Of a stretch of DNA of 64,000 bases, positions 26,310-35,111 are shown in pieces. Origin of the DNA: Deltaproteobacteria bacterium (GTDB lineage Bacteria > Myxococcota_A > UBA9160 > SZUA-336). Under the pieces are notes generated by a model that saw only the letters and a list, made by a program, of their open reading frames with translations, did no database searches and was not told where the DNA came from. The stretch lies in NCBI GenBank assembly GCA_029261925.1, contig JAJDAJ010000017.1:1-64000 (forward strand), read 5' to 3'. A program made the translations under genes and the position numbers. Position 1 is the first letter of the stretch. Each line of letters starts with the position of its first letter.

Positions 26310-29300
26310 TCAGAGCTGGCGGAGGCGCTCGAGGAGGATCCGGGGCCGCGAGAATGGGCCGAGCCCGAGCTCTCGGCAGGTCGACTCCCCCTGCTCCGCG
26401 AGCCGCACGGAGCGCTCGCCGTCGTCCGGCGCGCCGCGGCGCCGCAGCGTGCAGGCCAGTCCCAGACGCGTGCCGGTGAGCGCGGGGATCATGTCGGCGC
26501 GCTCCTCGAGCTCGATCGCCTGCTCGTAGAGCTCCACCGCGGCGTCGAGGTCGCCGAGCTCGGTCGCGAGGCTGCCCAGCGAGCTCGCCACCGACGAGTA
26601 CCCGGCACGCAGCAGGTCGTGAATCGCGATCAGCCCGGCGTAGGGCCGGAGCGCCCCGTGGAGCCATTCGATCAGATCCCGGTGACCGACATCGAGCGCG
26701 AGCCCCGAGAGTGTCGTCAGGGCCATCAGCCAGTTCTCGTCGCGCTCCATCGCGCGCAGGTCGATGTCGTCGAGCAGATCGATGGCGCGCCCGGCGTCCC
26801 CGTCGACCGAGTACTGCAGCGACGCCATGAACGCGCGCGACACGGCCCGCTGCGTGAAGGTCTCGGTCAGCACATGGTCGAGCAGGCTGAGGTCCATGTC
26901 GGTCCGCAGCCCGCGAGCGTTCCGTGCCCAGTACATCTGTCCGCTGCAGACGGCCTCCGCGTAGGGGACGATGCCCGTCCCGAAGCGCCGCGCTGCCTCG
27001 ACCCGCCCGGCCGCCTCGTCGTAGTGCCCCCGGTTGATCAGCCAGCTCGTGCGGTAGTTCATGCCCATGAATATGAAGATCGGCTGACGCAGCTCGCCGG
27101 CAGTCTGCTCGAAGGCGTCGAGCGATTGCTCGGTCGCGACGCGATCGCCGCGCAGCAGAGCCGCTCCGAGCTCGCACTCGAGGGCCTGGAGGCGGGAGCG
27201 CGGATCCCCCGTGCGCTCGGCCAGCGCGCGAAGCTTGCGGCCCAGCGCGTCGCGCTCCGGGAGCCGGTCGGGTCCCAGCGTGGCCCACCACAGTGCGCCG
27301 TACGCATCGCGCAGCGCCACGGGATCCCCGCAGCGCTCGGCGATCTCGAGCGCCTGCTGCGCGAGCGCGTGGCGCTCGTCCATCGACATGGCCGCGGCGC
27401 CGTTGAGGCGGCTGAGCAGCGAGGCGCGCAGCGCCTGCTCCGACTCCGGGAGTCCCTCCAGGCACTCGTGCAGCAGCTCGATCACCCCCGGGTCGGGCGG
27501 GTTGCCCATCTCGCCGAAGCCGCGGATCGCGATCGCGGCGCGGGCCATGAGATCCATCCGGCCCAGCGGGCGCGCCAGGTTCGCGGCGCCCAGCAGGGTC
27601 GGCAGCGCGCGGTCGCGGTTCCCCGCGACGAACCGGGCCTGCCCCAGGGCCAGGGTGAGCTCGGCCCGGCGGGTCGCGTCGACGGGTACCTCGAGCTCGA
27701 GGACCTCGAGGGTGCGCTCGTAGAAGGCGACCGCCTCGTCGTACGCGTGGGCGCGGTGGCAGCTCTCGGCCGCCGCGACGGCGCAGGCGATCGCCTTGTC
27801 CACGTCGCCCCCGGGTGCGGCCTCGAAGAAGTGGTGCGCCAGCTCCGCGTGGGGGTAGTGCTCGTCCGCCGGCCGACCCGCAGCGCGCTCGATCGCCGCA
27901 CCCGCCCGCCGGTGGAGTGCGATCCGCTGCGGCGAGCGCAGCTCCTCGTACAGCGTCTGCCGCGTGAGTGCGTGCGCAAAGGAGTAGCGGCCGGCCGCGG
28001 TCTCGACGATGACGCCCGCGTCGAGCGCCTCTCCCAGCAGCTCGAGCAGCAGCTCGCGCTCGGGAGCGCCGACTCCGGCCTGCATGGCCTCGAGCACGGC
28101 CAGGCGGAAGTCGCGTCCGAGCACGGCGGCCACGCGCAGGAGCTCGTTGCACTCGGCGGAGAGCGTGTCGAGCCGCCGACCGATCGCGTCCTTGACGCCC
28201 TGCGGAAGGATCAGCGCGTCGAGCGCCTCGTCGCTCGCCCCGTCGGCCTCGCGATCCGCGATCAGGCGCACGATCTCGCGCAGGAAGAAGGGATTGCCAT
28301 CGGTCATCTCGCGGAGCCGGGCCAGCAGGTGTGGGCGCGGCGGGGCGCCCGTCAGCCGCTCGACGAACGCCGAGATCTCGACCTCGTCGAGTCCCGCGAG
28401 CGCGATGCGCTCGCTCCGTGTCTCGCGGGCCAGCGCCCCCAGCACGCTGGCCAGCGGGTGTCCCCGCCGCACGTCGACGTCGCGGTAGGTGGCCAGCACG
28501 AGGATGCGCGCGCCGGTCGCGGGGCGGGCGACGAAGCGCAGGAGCCCGAGAGAGGAGGCGTCCGCCCAGTGCAGGTCGTCGAGCAGCAGGAGCAGGGGGC
28601 GGTCGAGCGCGCGCGCCGTGAGGAAGCGCGTCGCCGCGTCGTACAGGCGAAAACGCGCCTGGTTGCTGCCGCCGGCCGCGGGGGGCGCCAGCTCTCCCAC
28701 TCGATCGCGCAGCTCCGGGATCAGCTCGACGAGCTCGGGTGCCCCGCTGCCCAGCTGCGCGCGCAGCGTCGCGTCGTCCGGCGTCGCCGCCGTGGCCTCG
28801 CGCAGGACCTGCACCCAGGGCCAGTAGGCGGGCGCTCCCTCTCCCTCGTAGCAGCGGCCGGTCAGCACCTCGAAGCCGTGCGCGCGCGCCCGCCCCGCAA
28901 GCTCGTCCGCCAGCCGGGTCTTGCCGATGCCCGGCTCGCCCGCGATCAGCGCCAGCCCTCCCTGACCCTGCCCCGTCCGGGCGACGAGGGCATCGAGACG
29001 CTCGAGCGCGCTGGCGCGACCGACGAACTCCAGCTCGCTCGCGGTGGAGCCCGACCGGGGCGCTGCGGGTGTGGCCGACCGGGGCGCCGCGGGCGGGACC
29101 GCCTCGAGCTCCGAGGCGAAGCGATAGCCCCGCCCGTGCACCGTGGCGATGATGGATTGCCTCGCGCGCGTGTCGCCGACCGCGCGGCGCGCAGCGGCGA
29201 TGCAGCGCGGCAGGACCGAGTCGCTGACGGACTCCCCGGGCCAGAGCGCGTCGAGCAGCTCCTGCTTGGTGACCACGCGTTCCCGGTGCTCGATCAGGTA

Positions 29301-29405
29301 CAGCAGGACGTCGAAGACCTTCGGTTCCAGCTTCACGGGCCGGTCCCCGCGGCGCAGCTCGAAGCAGCCCGGATCGACCACGCAGTCGCTGAAGCGCAGG
29401 GTCAT
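26310..29405 (-). CDS. Winged-helix/AAA-ATPase transcriptional regulator (1031 residues)
   Basis: Residues 1-100 form an OmpR/CadC-type winged helix (LEPKVFDVLLYLIEH, GRGYRFASELE). A Pro/Ala-rich linker leads to an AAA/NTPase domain with Walker A GEPGIGKT (156-163) and Walker B LLLLLDDLHWAD (271-282). From about residue 440 to the end the protein is alpha-helical with TPR-like repeats. This architecture matches one-component regulators of the CadC/AfsR/MalT-like kind, which bind an inducer through the C-terminal helices. It lacks a LuxR HTH at the C-terminus, so the N-terminal wing is the DNA-binding part. It may control the adjacent Coq4-MFS pair or the amidohydrolase-P450 operon. The target is unknown. 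Confidence 0.88.
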   Translation of the reverse strand: MTLRFSDCVVDPGCFELRRGDRPVKLEPKVFDVLLYLIEHRERVVTKQELLDALWPGESVSDSVLPRCIAAARRAVGDTRARQSIIATVHGRGYRFASELEAVPPAAPRSATPAAPRSGSTASELEFVGRASALERLDALVARTGQGQGGLALIAGEPGIGKTRLADELAGRARAHGFEVLTGRCYEGEGAPAYWPWVQVLREATAATPDDATLRAQLGSGAPELVELIPELRDRVGELAPPAAGGSNQARFRLYDAATRFLTARALDRPLLLLLDDLHWADASSLGLLRFVARPATGARILVLATYRDVDVRRGHPLASVLGALARETRSERIALAGLDEVEISAFVERLTGAPPRPHLLARLREMTDGNPFFLREIVRLIADREADGASDEALDALILPQGVKDAIGRRLDTLSAECNELLRVAAVLGRDFRLAVLEAMQAGVGAPERELLLELLGEALDAGVIVETAAGRYSFAHALTRQTLYEELRSPQRIALHRRAGAAIERAAGRPADEHYPHAELAHHFFEAAPGGDVDKAIACAVAAAESCHRAHAYDEAVAFYERTLEVLELEVPVDATRRAELTLALGQARFVAGNRDRALPTLLGAANLARPLGRMDLMARAAIAIRGFGEMGNPPDPGVIELLHECLEGLPESEQALRASLLSRLNGAAAMSMDERHALAQQALEIAERCGDPVALRDAYGALWWATLGPDRLPERDALGRKLRALAERTGDPRSRLQALECELGAALLRGDRVATEQSLDAFEQTAGELRQPIFIFMGMNYRTSWLINRGHYDEAAGRVEAARRFGTGIVPYAEAVCSGQMYWARNARGLRTDMDLSLLDHVLTETFTQRAVSRAFMASLQYSVDGDAGRAIDLLDDIDLRAMERDENWLMALTTLSGLALDVGHRDLIEWLHGALRPYAGLIAIHDLLRAGYSSVASSLGSLATELGDLDAAVELYEQAIELEERADMIPALTGTRLGLACTLRRRGAPDDGERSVRLAEQGESTCRELGLGPFSRPRILLERLRQL

Positions 29406-29412
29406 GACCTGC

Positions 29413-29418
29413 AGTATA
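29413..29418 (-). promoter_or_regulatory. Candidate -10 element of a leaderless message
   Basis: Reading the minus strand, TATACT is followed by seven bases (GCAGGTC) and then the ATG of the 1031-residue regulator. That spacing fits a leaderless transcript. No clear -35 is visible. Confidence 0.35.
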
Positions 29419-29474
29419 TGGGTCGCGCCCCGACGCCGAGCTACGACGGACGGGAGCGGCTCTTCAGCAGCCGG

Positions 29475-30647
29475 CTAGCTCGGCGTCTCGGTGATGTCGG
29501 CGTTCAGGTCGAGCCCGTAGTAGTTCGCCGGGTTCTCCAGCAGCATCCGGCGGCGCAGCGCCGGGTCGAGCGGGGCGAAGGCCTCCTCGAGGAACTGGCG
29601 CGAGTTCGGGAACGAGCCCACGGAGTGCGGGAAGTCGGAGCCGAACATCAGCCGGTCGAACGGGATGTGCTCGTGCATCTGGATCGCGTGCGGGTCGCGG
29701 ATGATGCCGAACCAGCAGTGGTCGTTGATGTACTCGGTCGGCTTGCGCTCGAGCTTGCGGTCGTACGGGCCGCGGAAGATCTCGTAGTTGTCGTCGAGCA
29801 CGAAGAACGACCAGGGCATCCAGCTCGCGTTGGTCTCGGCGAAGTAGAACTGGATGTCCGGGAAGCGGTCGAATACGCCCGCGACCATCAGCTGCGCGAG
29901 CGTGTAGACCGGGGGCAGGCCGCCGGCGCGCTGGCAGAGCGTGGCGGCGAACGGGTCGCCCTGGCCCTGACCCAGGCCCACGAAGTCGAGCGACGGGCTG
30001 AACAGCCCGAACGAGAAGTGCGGCGACAGGCGGATGCCCAGCTCGAGGCTGCGCCCCCAGAACTCGTCGTCCTCGGGTGCGGCGAAGCCGCCGCCGTTGG
30101 GGAACTGGTGGAAGGACACCGAGCGCAGTCCCTCGGAGGCGATGTACTCGAGCTCGGCGATCGCGTCCTTCACGCCGGTGACCGGGAGCACGGCGTTGCC
30201 GATCAGGCGATCGGGCGCGACCGAGCAGTAGTCCCGCGCCAGGAAGGTGTTGTAGGCGCGGATCAGTGCCAGGTACGCGTCCTTGTCAGAGGCCGCGATC
30301 GACTCGATCAGGCGCGCCGCGAACACCGGCGGGAAGAGCACCTCGGCGTCGATGCCGTCCGCGTCCTGCTCGCGCAGCCGCTGGGCCGCGTCGCCGGCGC
30401 CGACCGCGGGGCTGCCGTCCTCCTTGAAGTAGCTGCCGCCCCTGATCTTGATCGGGCCGGGGCCGGTGATGTTCTGCCCGTTGGGGATCAGCGGCTGACC
30501 CTGGATCAGCCAGGCCTCGCCGCCGTCGCGCAGCTTGATCAGCTGCGGGGCGTGCGGGCGGAACTCCTCGGGCAGGTAGCGGACCCACGACTCGGGCGGG
30601 GTCTCGACGTGTCCGTCGGCCGAGATGATCTGGTACTTGCGACCCAT
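29475..30647 (-). CDS. Amidohydrolase-family (ACMSD-like TIM-barrel) metal-dependent hydrolase or decarboxylase
   Basis: This is a 390-residue TIM-barrel protein of the amidohydrolase_2 group. The N-terminal metal motif is DGH in SADGHV. A second-shell His is in SFHQFPNG, and the C-terminal conserved segment is GSDFPHSVG. This group holds decarboxylases and C-C hydrolases such as ACMSD and gamma-resorcylate decarboxylase. The excellent GGAGGAG seven bases before ATG 30647 sets the start. It lies 120 bp downstream of the two acyl-CoA dehydrogenase genes on the same strand and may belong to that operon. It is one of four homologues in the window. Confidence 0.87.
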   Translation of the reverse strand: MGRKYQIISADGHVETPPESWVRYLPEEFRPHAPQLIKLRDGGEAWLIQGQPLIPNGQNITGPGPIKIRGGSYFKEDGSPAVGAGDAAQRLREQDADGIDAEVLFPPVFAARLIESIAASDKDAYLALIRAYNTFLARDYCSVAPDRLIGNAVLPVTGVKDAIAELEYIASEGLRSVSFHQFPNGGGFAAPEDDEFWGRSLELGIRLSPHFSFGLFSPSLDFVGLGQGQGDPFAATLCQRAGGLPPVYTLAQLMVAGVFDRFPDIQFYFAETNASWMPWSFFVLDDNYEIFRGPYDRKLERKPTEYINDHCWFGIIRDPHAIQMHEHIPFDRLMFGSDFPHSVGSFPNSRQFLEEAFAPLDPALRRRMLLENPANYYGLDLNADITETPS

Positions 30648-30767
30648 CGCTTCTCCTCCGTTCGCCGGCGAGTGCCTCACACGGCCAGTCCTGGCCATAC
30701 TAGCAAGGGCCAGCCGGGTCCGGCGCAGGAGGTCACGGGCCGGTTGCGGGGCCCGGCCGGCGGCGGC

Positions 30768-32039
30768 TCAGGATTCCCTGCGCCCCGGCTTCCCCGCCCA
30801 GTCCGAGCCCTCGCGGGCGACCTCGCGGAAGGGCCGGTCCAGGTCGAAGGCCGGCTCGCGCGGCAGGCCCAGGACCCGCTCGCCGATCCCGTTGCGCTGC
30901 ACCTCGTTGGTGCCCCCCGCGATCGCGAAGACGCGGCTGTTCAGGTAGTGGATCGAGGGCTCCATGGCCTCGCGGTCGCCCTCGTCCCAGACCAGCGCGG
31001 CCGCGCCGCCGATCTCGAGCGCCATGCGTGCGCGCAGGGGATCGAAGGTGCCGCGGGCGAGCTTGCCGTACGCCGCGATCCCCGCATTCATCCCGTCGCC
31101 TTGCATCAGGCGCGTGAGGCGGTACCCGAGCTGTGCGCGCGCGTGGTCGTCGATGTGGGCCTGGGCGATGAGCTGACGGACCTCGGGGTCCCCGGCCCGA
31201 TCGACGCGCCGCGCCAGCGCCACGAGGTCGGGGGCCAGCGCGCCCGGCCCGGCCGGGGGCCGGGCCTCGGAGGGGCGACCCGCCCCGCGCTCGTAGGCGA
31301 GCATGGTCTGCGTGACGCTCCAGCCGGCGTCGACGTCGCCGATGCGATCGGCGTCGGGCACGCGCACGTCGTCGAGGAACTCCTGGCAGAACTCGTCGTC
31401 GCCGTTGATCTCCATGATCGGGTCCATGCGCAGGCCCGGCGCGTCGCAGGGGACGGCGAACCAGGTCAGGCCGCGGTGCTTGCGGGCGTCCCAGTTGGTG
31501 CGCGCCAGGCACATGCCCCAGTCGGCGTGGGCGGCGCCGCTGCTCCAGACCTTGGAGCCGTTGAGCATCCAGTCGTCGCCGTCGCGATCGGCGCGGGTGG
31601 TGAGCCCGGCGAGGTCCGAGCCGGCGCCCGGCTCCGAGAAGAACTGCGCGATCAGCTCCTCGCCCGCCAGGATCCGCGGGACATGGCGCGCCAGGAACTC
31701 CGGCGACGCGTGCGCGAGCATCGTCGGGGCGCAGACCAGGAACGTCGTGCCGCCGAGCACGCCGAAGTCGGGCATGCGGTAGCCGGCGGCCTCCCCGGCG
31801 AAGGCCGTCTCGTGCGCCCCGCTGAGTCCCTGGCCGCCGTACTCCGCCGGCCACGAGATCCCGGCGTAGCCCGCCTCCCAGATCTGGCGCTGCAGCGCGC
31901 GCTCGGCGGGGAGCTGCTCTGCGGACAGGTTGTCCACGCCGCGCAGCCTCGGCTTCATCTCGACGCGCGGCTCGAGGTTCGCGGCCAGCCAGTCGCGTGC
32001 GCGCTCCCGGAACTCCTCGACGGAAATCATCTCGGACAT
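30768..32039 (-). CDS. Acyl-CoA dehydrogenase, subunit A
   Basis: This is a 423-residue flavoprotein of the acyl-CoA dehydrogenase family. The signature FSEPGAGSDLAGL is at 134-146, and the C-terminal segment GGTNEVQRNGIGERVLGLP is typical. The residue in the position of the mitochondrial YEGT glutamate is not Glu (AGGT), so if there is a catalytic base it must lie elsewhere, as in several bacterial homologues. The second dehydrogenase gene ends only eight bases upstream. Pairs of this kind form alpha2-beta2 enzymes in steroid side-chain degradation (ChsE-type), which is the best guide to its role. The partner and P450 upstream suggest a shared operon. Confidence 0.9.
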   Translation of the reverse strand: MSEMISVEEFRERARDWLAANLEPRVEMKPRLRGVDNLSAEQLPAERALQRQIWEAGYAGISWPAEYGGQGLSGAHETAFAGEAAGYRMPDFGVLGGTTFLVCAPTMLAHASPEFLARHVPRILAGEELIAQFFSEPGAGSDLAGLTTRADRDGDDWMLNGSKVWSSGAAHADWGMCLARTNWDARKHRGLTWFAVPCDAPGLRMDPIMEINGDDEFCQEFLDDVRVPDADRIGDVDAGWSVTQTMLAYERGAGRPSEARPPAGPGALAPDLVALARRVDRAGDPEVRQLIAQAHIDDHARAQLGYRLTRLMQGDGMNAGIAAYGKLARGTFDPLRARMALEIGGAAALVWDEGDREAMEPSIHYLNSRVFAIAGGTNEVQRNGIGERVLGLPREPAFDLDRPFREVAREGSDWAGKPGRRES

Positions 32040-32047
32040 GGCGTCGC

Positions 32048-33172
32048 CTACAGCCCGTGCAGGGCGCAGATCCGCTCGCGGTGCCAGGCCGGCTCGCCGT
32101 AGAGCAGCGCGTCGGTCGCCAGGCGGCGGAAGTACAGGTGCTGGTCGTGCTCCCAGGTATAGGCGATGCCGCCGATCACCTGGAAGCAGTCATGAGAGAT
32201 CCCGACGGCGTGCTTGCCGACGAAGGCCTTGGCCATGCTCGCGACCTCGGCGGCGTCGGCGCTGCCGGCCGCCACGGCGCGCGTCGCCGCGACCGAGATG
32301 GCGCGGCACATCTCGAGCAGCATCCCGGCGTCGGCGAGCGTGTGCTTGATGGCCTGGAACGAGCCGATCGGGCGTCCGAACGCGTAGCGATCCTTGGCGT
32401 ACTCGACCGTCAGGTCGAAGACGTACCCGATGCCGCCGACCGACTCCGCGACGGTCAGCACGGCGGCGACGGCGAGCAGCCGTTCGTGGAGGCGGATCGC
32501 GTCGTCGGGCGAGCCGACGACGGCGTCAGCCGGGAGCTCGGCGCCGTCGAACCGGACGCGGCAGAAGCGCCGCGTGATGTCGAGGCTCGACAGGGGCTCG
32601 ACCGTGACCCCCGGGGTGTCGGCCGGAACGAGGACGTGCAGCGGCCCGGCGTCGCCGGCCGCGCTCACGAGCAGCGCGCTGGCGATGTGCGCGTCCTGGA
32701 CGATGCCCTTCGCGCCGTCCAGCACCACGCGCTCGCCGCGCCGCGACGCGCGCACGCCCGCACCCGGCTCCCAGCTCCCGGACGGGTCCGCTGCCGCCCA
32801 GGTTGCCACGCTCTCGCCCGCGAGCAGGCCCGGCAGCTCCCGAGCGCGCTGCTCGTCGCTTCCGAACTCCGAGAGGGCGAGGGCGACGAGGTTGGTCGGC
32901 ACGAACGGACCCGGCTGCACGAGGCGGCCGCGCTCCTCCGCGACGACGGCGGCGTCGGCGATCCCGCTCTCGGAGACGCACCCACCCCCGTGGGCCTCGT
33001 CGACGAGCAGGGCGTACCAGCCGAGCTCCGCGGTCTGCTTCAGGTAGTCGGTCGAGACGCCGCGCTCGTCGGGTGCGAGGGCGCGCACCGAGGCGATCGG
33101 ACAGCGGTCCTCGATCAGGCGGGCGCTCATCTCCCGCAGCAGCTCCTGCTCTTGCGTCAGCTCTGTGTCCAC
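32048..33172 (-). CDS. Acyl-CoA dehydrogenase, subunit B
   Basis: The second dehydrogenase has 374 residues and starts at GTG 33172. It has the family fold but a less canonical middle region. Its C-terminal half contains RYAFGRPIGSFQAIKH and GGIAYTWEHDQHLYFRR, patterns typical of the smaller subunit of heteromeric ChsE-like enzymes. It probably assembles with the neighbouring 423-residue subunit, because the genes are eight bases apart. Expected reaction: alpha,beta-desaturation of a bulky acyl-CoA using FAD. It lies 41 bp downstream of the P450 gene and belongs to the TetR-led operon. Confidence 0.88.
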   Translation of the reverse strand: MDTELTQEQELLREMSARLIEDRCPIASVRALAPDERGVSTDYLKQTAELGWYALLVDEAHGGGCVSESGIADAAVVAEERGRLVQPGPFVPTNLVALALSEFGSDEQRARELPGLLAGESVATWAAADPSGSWEPGAGVRASRRGERVVLDGAKGIVQDAHIASALLVSAAGDAGPLHVLVPADTPGVTVEPLSSLDITRRFCRVRFDGAELPADAVVGSPDDAIRLHERLLAVAAVLTVAESVGGIGYVFDLTVEYAKDRYAFGRPIGSFQAIKHTLADAGMLLEMCRAISVAATRAVAAGSADAAEVASMAKAFVGKHAVGISHDCFQVIGGIAYTWEHDQHLYFRRLATDALLYGEPAWHRERICALHGL

Positions 33173-33213
33173 GAGGGCGGATCGTAAGCAGGGCCGACTG
33201 GCGGGTCAAACGC

Positions 33214-34431
33214 TCAGCCGGCGCCCGGCGAACCGAGCTGCACCGGCAGGTTGATCGGGCGCCGGGAGAGACCCATGTCGCGGTACTCCAGCGCATCGGT
33301 GAAGACGCTCGATTTCGGGGGGACCACGTCGAGCAGCGCGTCGATCATCGAGGAGATCTCGGCGCGTGCGAGGTTGGCGCCCAGGCAGTAGTGCGGACCG
33401 CTGCCGAAGATCGGCAGATCGCGAATCTCCCGCTCGAGATCGAGCACATCCGGATTCTCGTACACGGCAGGGTCGCGGTTCGCGCCGCCGTTCGAGAGCA
33501 TGAGCATCTCGCCCGCGCGGATCCGCTTTCCGCGCAGCTCGAAGTCGCGCACGGCGAAGCGCAGGGTGCCCGACGGGCTGCTGAACGCGTAGCGCAGGAT
33601 CTCGTCGATCGAGCGGCGGATGAGCGGGCGGTCCTGGCGGAGACGCCGTGTGGCGGCTTCCTCCTCGAGGAGGACGTGCGCGATCGACGTCGTGACCATC
33701 GAGGTGGCCTCGCTGCCCGCGCCGATCAGCGCCGCGAGCAGCAGAACGATGTCGTCCTCGCTCAGCGCGTCGTCTGCGTCCTGTGCGCGCACGAGGTCCG
33801 TCACCAGATCCTCCGCGGGCTCGACACGGCGCTTCGCCACCATCTCGCGCACCCAGGCCGCGAGCTCGCGGAAGTCGCGCTCGGCCTCGAGCAGGATCTC
33901 TCCGGGCGTGAACGGCCGGGATCCCTGGATCACCGACTGCGCGATCCTGCAGAAGCGCGCCTCGTCGTCGCCCGGAGGCACGCCGGTGAGCCGGCTGATC
34001 ACGGCGTTGGGGACCACGCCGGTGAACTCGCCGATCAGGTCGATCACCTCGCCCTCGCGTCCGCGCAGCGGCGCCGCGATGTGCTCGATCACCTGGTCGA
34101 TCTGCTGCTCCATGCGACGGATGGCGCGCGGGGTGAACGCCGCGGAGACCAGCCGGCGCAGGCGTGCGTGCTCCCGTTCGCCCAGCGCGAAGATCCCGCG
34201 GTCGTCGAGCCAGCGCCGCATCGTTCCCTCGGGCGGGGCGACGTAGTGCTCCCATGCCTGCTTGAGGTGCGTGACGTCGGGGTCGTGGAAGAGTCGCTTC
34301 ACGTCCTCGTGTCGCATGACGAGCCAGAACCCGCCCGGCTCGACGAGGTGCACCGGATCCGAGGCGCGCAGGGCGTGCAGCGCGGGTACGGGATCGTCGG
34401 CGCCGAGCATCTCGTAGAACGGGTCGCTCAC
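33214..34431 (-). CDS. Cytochrome P450 (first)
   Basis: This is a soluble 405-residue P450. The heme loop is FGSGPHYCLGANLAR with Cys349, and the K-helix ExxR is Glu277-Arg280. The I-helix motif is AGSEAT (238-243): the acid is present, but Ala242 replaces the usual Thr that assists O2 activation. P450eryF (AGFEAS) has the same change and relies on a substrate hydroxyl. The GTG start at 34431 overlaps the TetR stop (GTGA). It would need ferredoxin and reductase partners, which are not in this window. Next downstream is the acyl-CoA dehydrogenase pair. Confidence 0.92.
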   Translation of the reverse strand: MSDPFYEMLGADDPVPALHALRASDPVHLVEPGGFWLVMRHEDVKRLFHDPDVTHLKQAWEHYVAPPEGTMRRWLDDRGIFALGEREHARLRRLVSAAFTPRAIRRMEQQIDQVIEHIAAPLRGREGEVIDLIGEFTGVVPNAVISRLTGVPPGDDEARFCRIAQSVIQGSRPFTPGEILLEAERDFRELAAWVREMVAKRRVEPAEDLVTDLVRAQDADDALSEDDIVLLLAALIGAGSEATSMVTTSIAHVLLEEEAATRRLRQDRPLIRRSIDEILRYAFSSPSGTLRFAVRDFELRGKRIRAGEMLMLSNGGANRDPAVYENPDVLDLEREIRDLPIFGSGPHYCLGANLARAEISSMIDALLDVVPPKSSVFTDALEYRDMGLSRRPINLPVQLGSPGAG

Positions 34432-35057
34432 GGGCTGCCTCCTGTGCTGTCATCCGGAGCGTCCGGCCACGCGGCGGGCTGCAGCACGCCGCGCACGAGC
34501 AGGCGCCTCAGCTCGCGGCTCAGCCGCCCGGTCGCGCGCCGCGCCGCTGCCGGGTCGTCGTACTTCGCCCGCGCGAGCACCGGCCACAGGATGCCGACGC
34601 AGGCGAGCACGTGGCTGAGCATCTCAGCATCGATGTCGGGCTGTGCGGCGTCGCTGCCGGTGACCTTCTGGACCCGTCCGAGGTAGCTGCTCCAGGCGCG
34701 CTCCGGGATCGGGCTCTCCGAGAGGAGCTGGTGGAGGACCAGGCGCGCGAGCTCCGGATGCTCGGTGAAGAAGAGCAGCCGGTGATCGAGGTTCTCCCAG
34801 AACGGCTCGGCCTCGGTGAGCTTGTCGGTGAGCTCCTCGGCCAGCTCGGCCGTCACGGCGGCGGCGAGCGCATCGCGCGTGCGGAAGTGCTGGTAGGCCG
34901 TGGTGCGGTTGAGGCCGGCGCGGTGGGCGACCTCGGAGACCGTGAGCCCCTCGGGCCCCCGCTCGGCCAGGACCCGTCGCGCCGCCGCCAGGATCCGGCG
35001 CCGGCTGTCCTCGAAGTCGCGACGGCGCGAGCGTGTCGGTTGAGGGGCCTTCGACAT
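34428..35057 (-). CDS. TetR-family transcriptional regulator
   Basis: This 209-residue regulator has an N-terminal TetR helix-turn-helix (LTVSEVAHRAGLNRTTAYQHF, about residues 38-58) and a helical ligand-binding C-terminus (LLFFTEHPELARLVLHQLL). It starts at ATG 35057 and its stop overlaps the P450 start, so it leads the P450-dehydrogenase operon. It is divergent from the RND adaptor gene with about 55 bp between them, and it probably represses both directions. The ligand may be the P450 substrate or its acyl-CoA, as is common in such regulators, but this is inferred. Confidence 0.9.
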   Translation of the reverse strand: MSKAPQPTRSRRRDFEDSRRRILAAARRVLAERGPEGLTVSEVAHRAGLNRTTAYQHFRTRDALAAAVTAELAEELTDKLTEAEPFWENLDHRLLFFTEHPELARLVLHQLLSESPIPERAWSSYLGRVQKVTGSDAAQPDIDAEMLSHVLACVGILWPVLARAKYDDPAAARRATGRLSRELRRLLVRGVLQPAAWPDAPDDSTGGSP

Positions 35058-35093
35058 GATGCCGGGAGCATATGGCCCGCGGCCGCGCAAATT

Positions 35094-35104
35094 CAACACC
35101 GTTG
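35094..35104. promoter_or_regulatory. Short palindrome in the TetR/efflux divergent spacer (candidate operator)
   Basis: CAAC-ACC-GTTG is an 11-bp inverted repeat in the 54-bp spacer. GATAAT at 35109-35114 lies next to it and could be a -10 for the adaptor gene. The short arms make this a candidate only. Confidence 0.3.
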
Positions 35105-35111
35105 TCGGATA

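Noticed and set aside
24076-28152. A long minus-strand frame fusing the MFS transporter with upstream sequence
   Set aside because: The part upstream of GTG 25431 is a shadow of the Coq4 and regulator genes. The GTG overlap with the Coq4 stop gives a normal transporter.
26034-32102. A 2022-codon open frame on the plus strand
   Set aside because: It runs opposite the regulator, amidohydrolase and dehydrogenase genes, is rich in Arg, Glu and Ala, and has no family sequence. High GC content makes such long antisense frames common.
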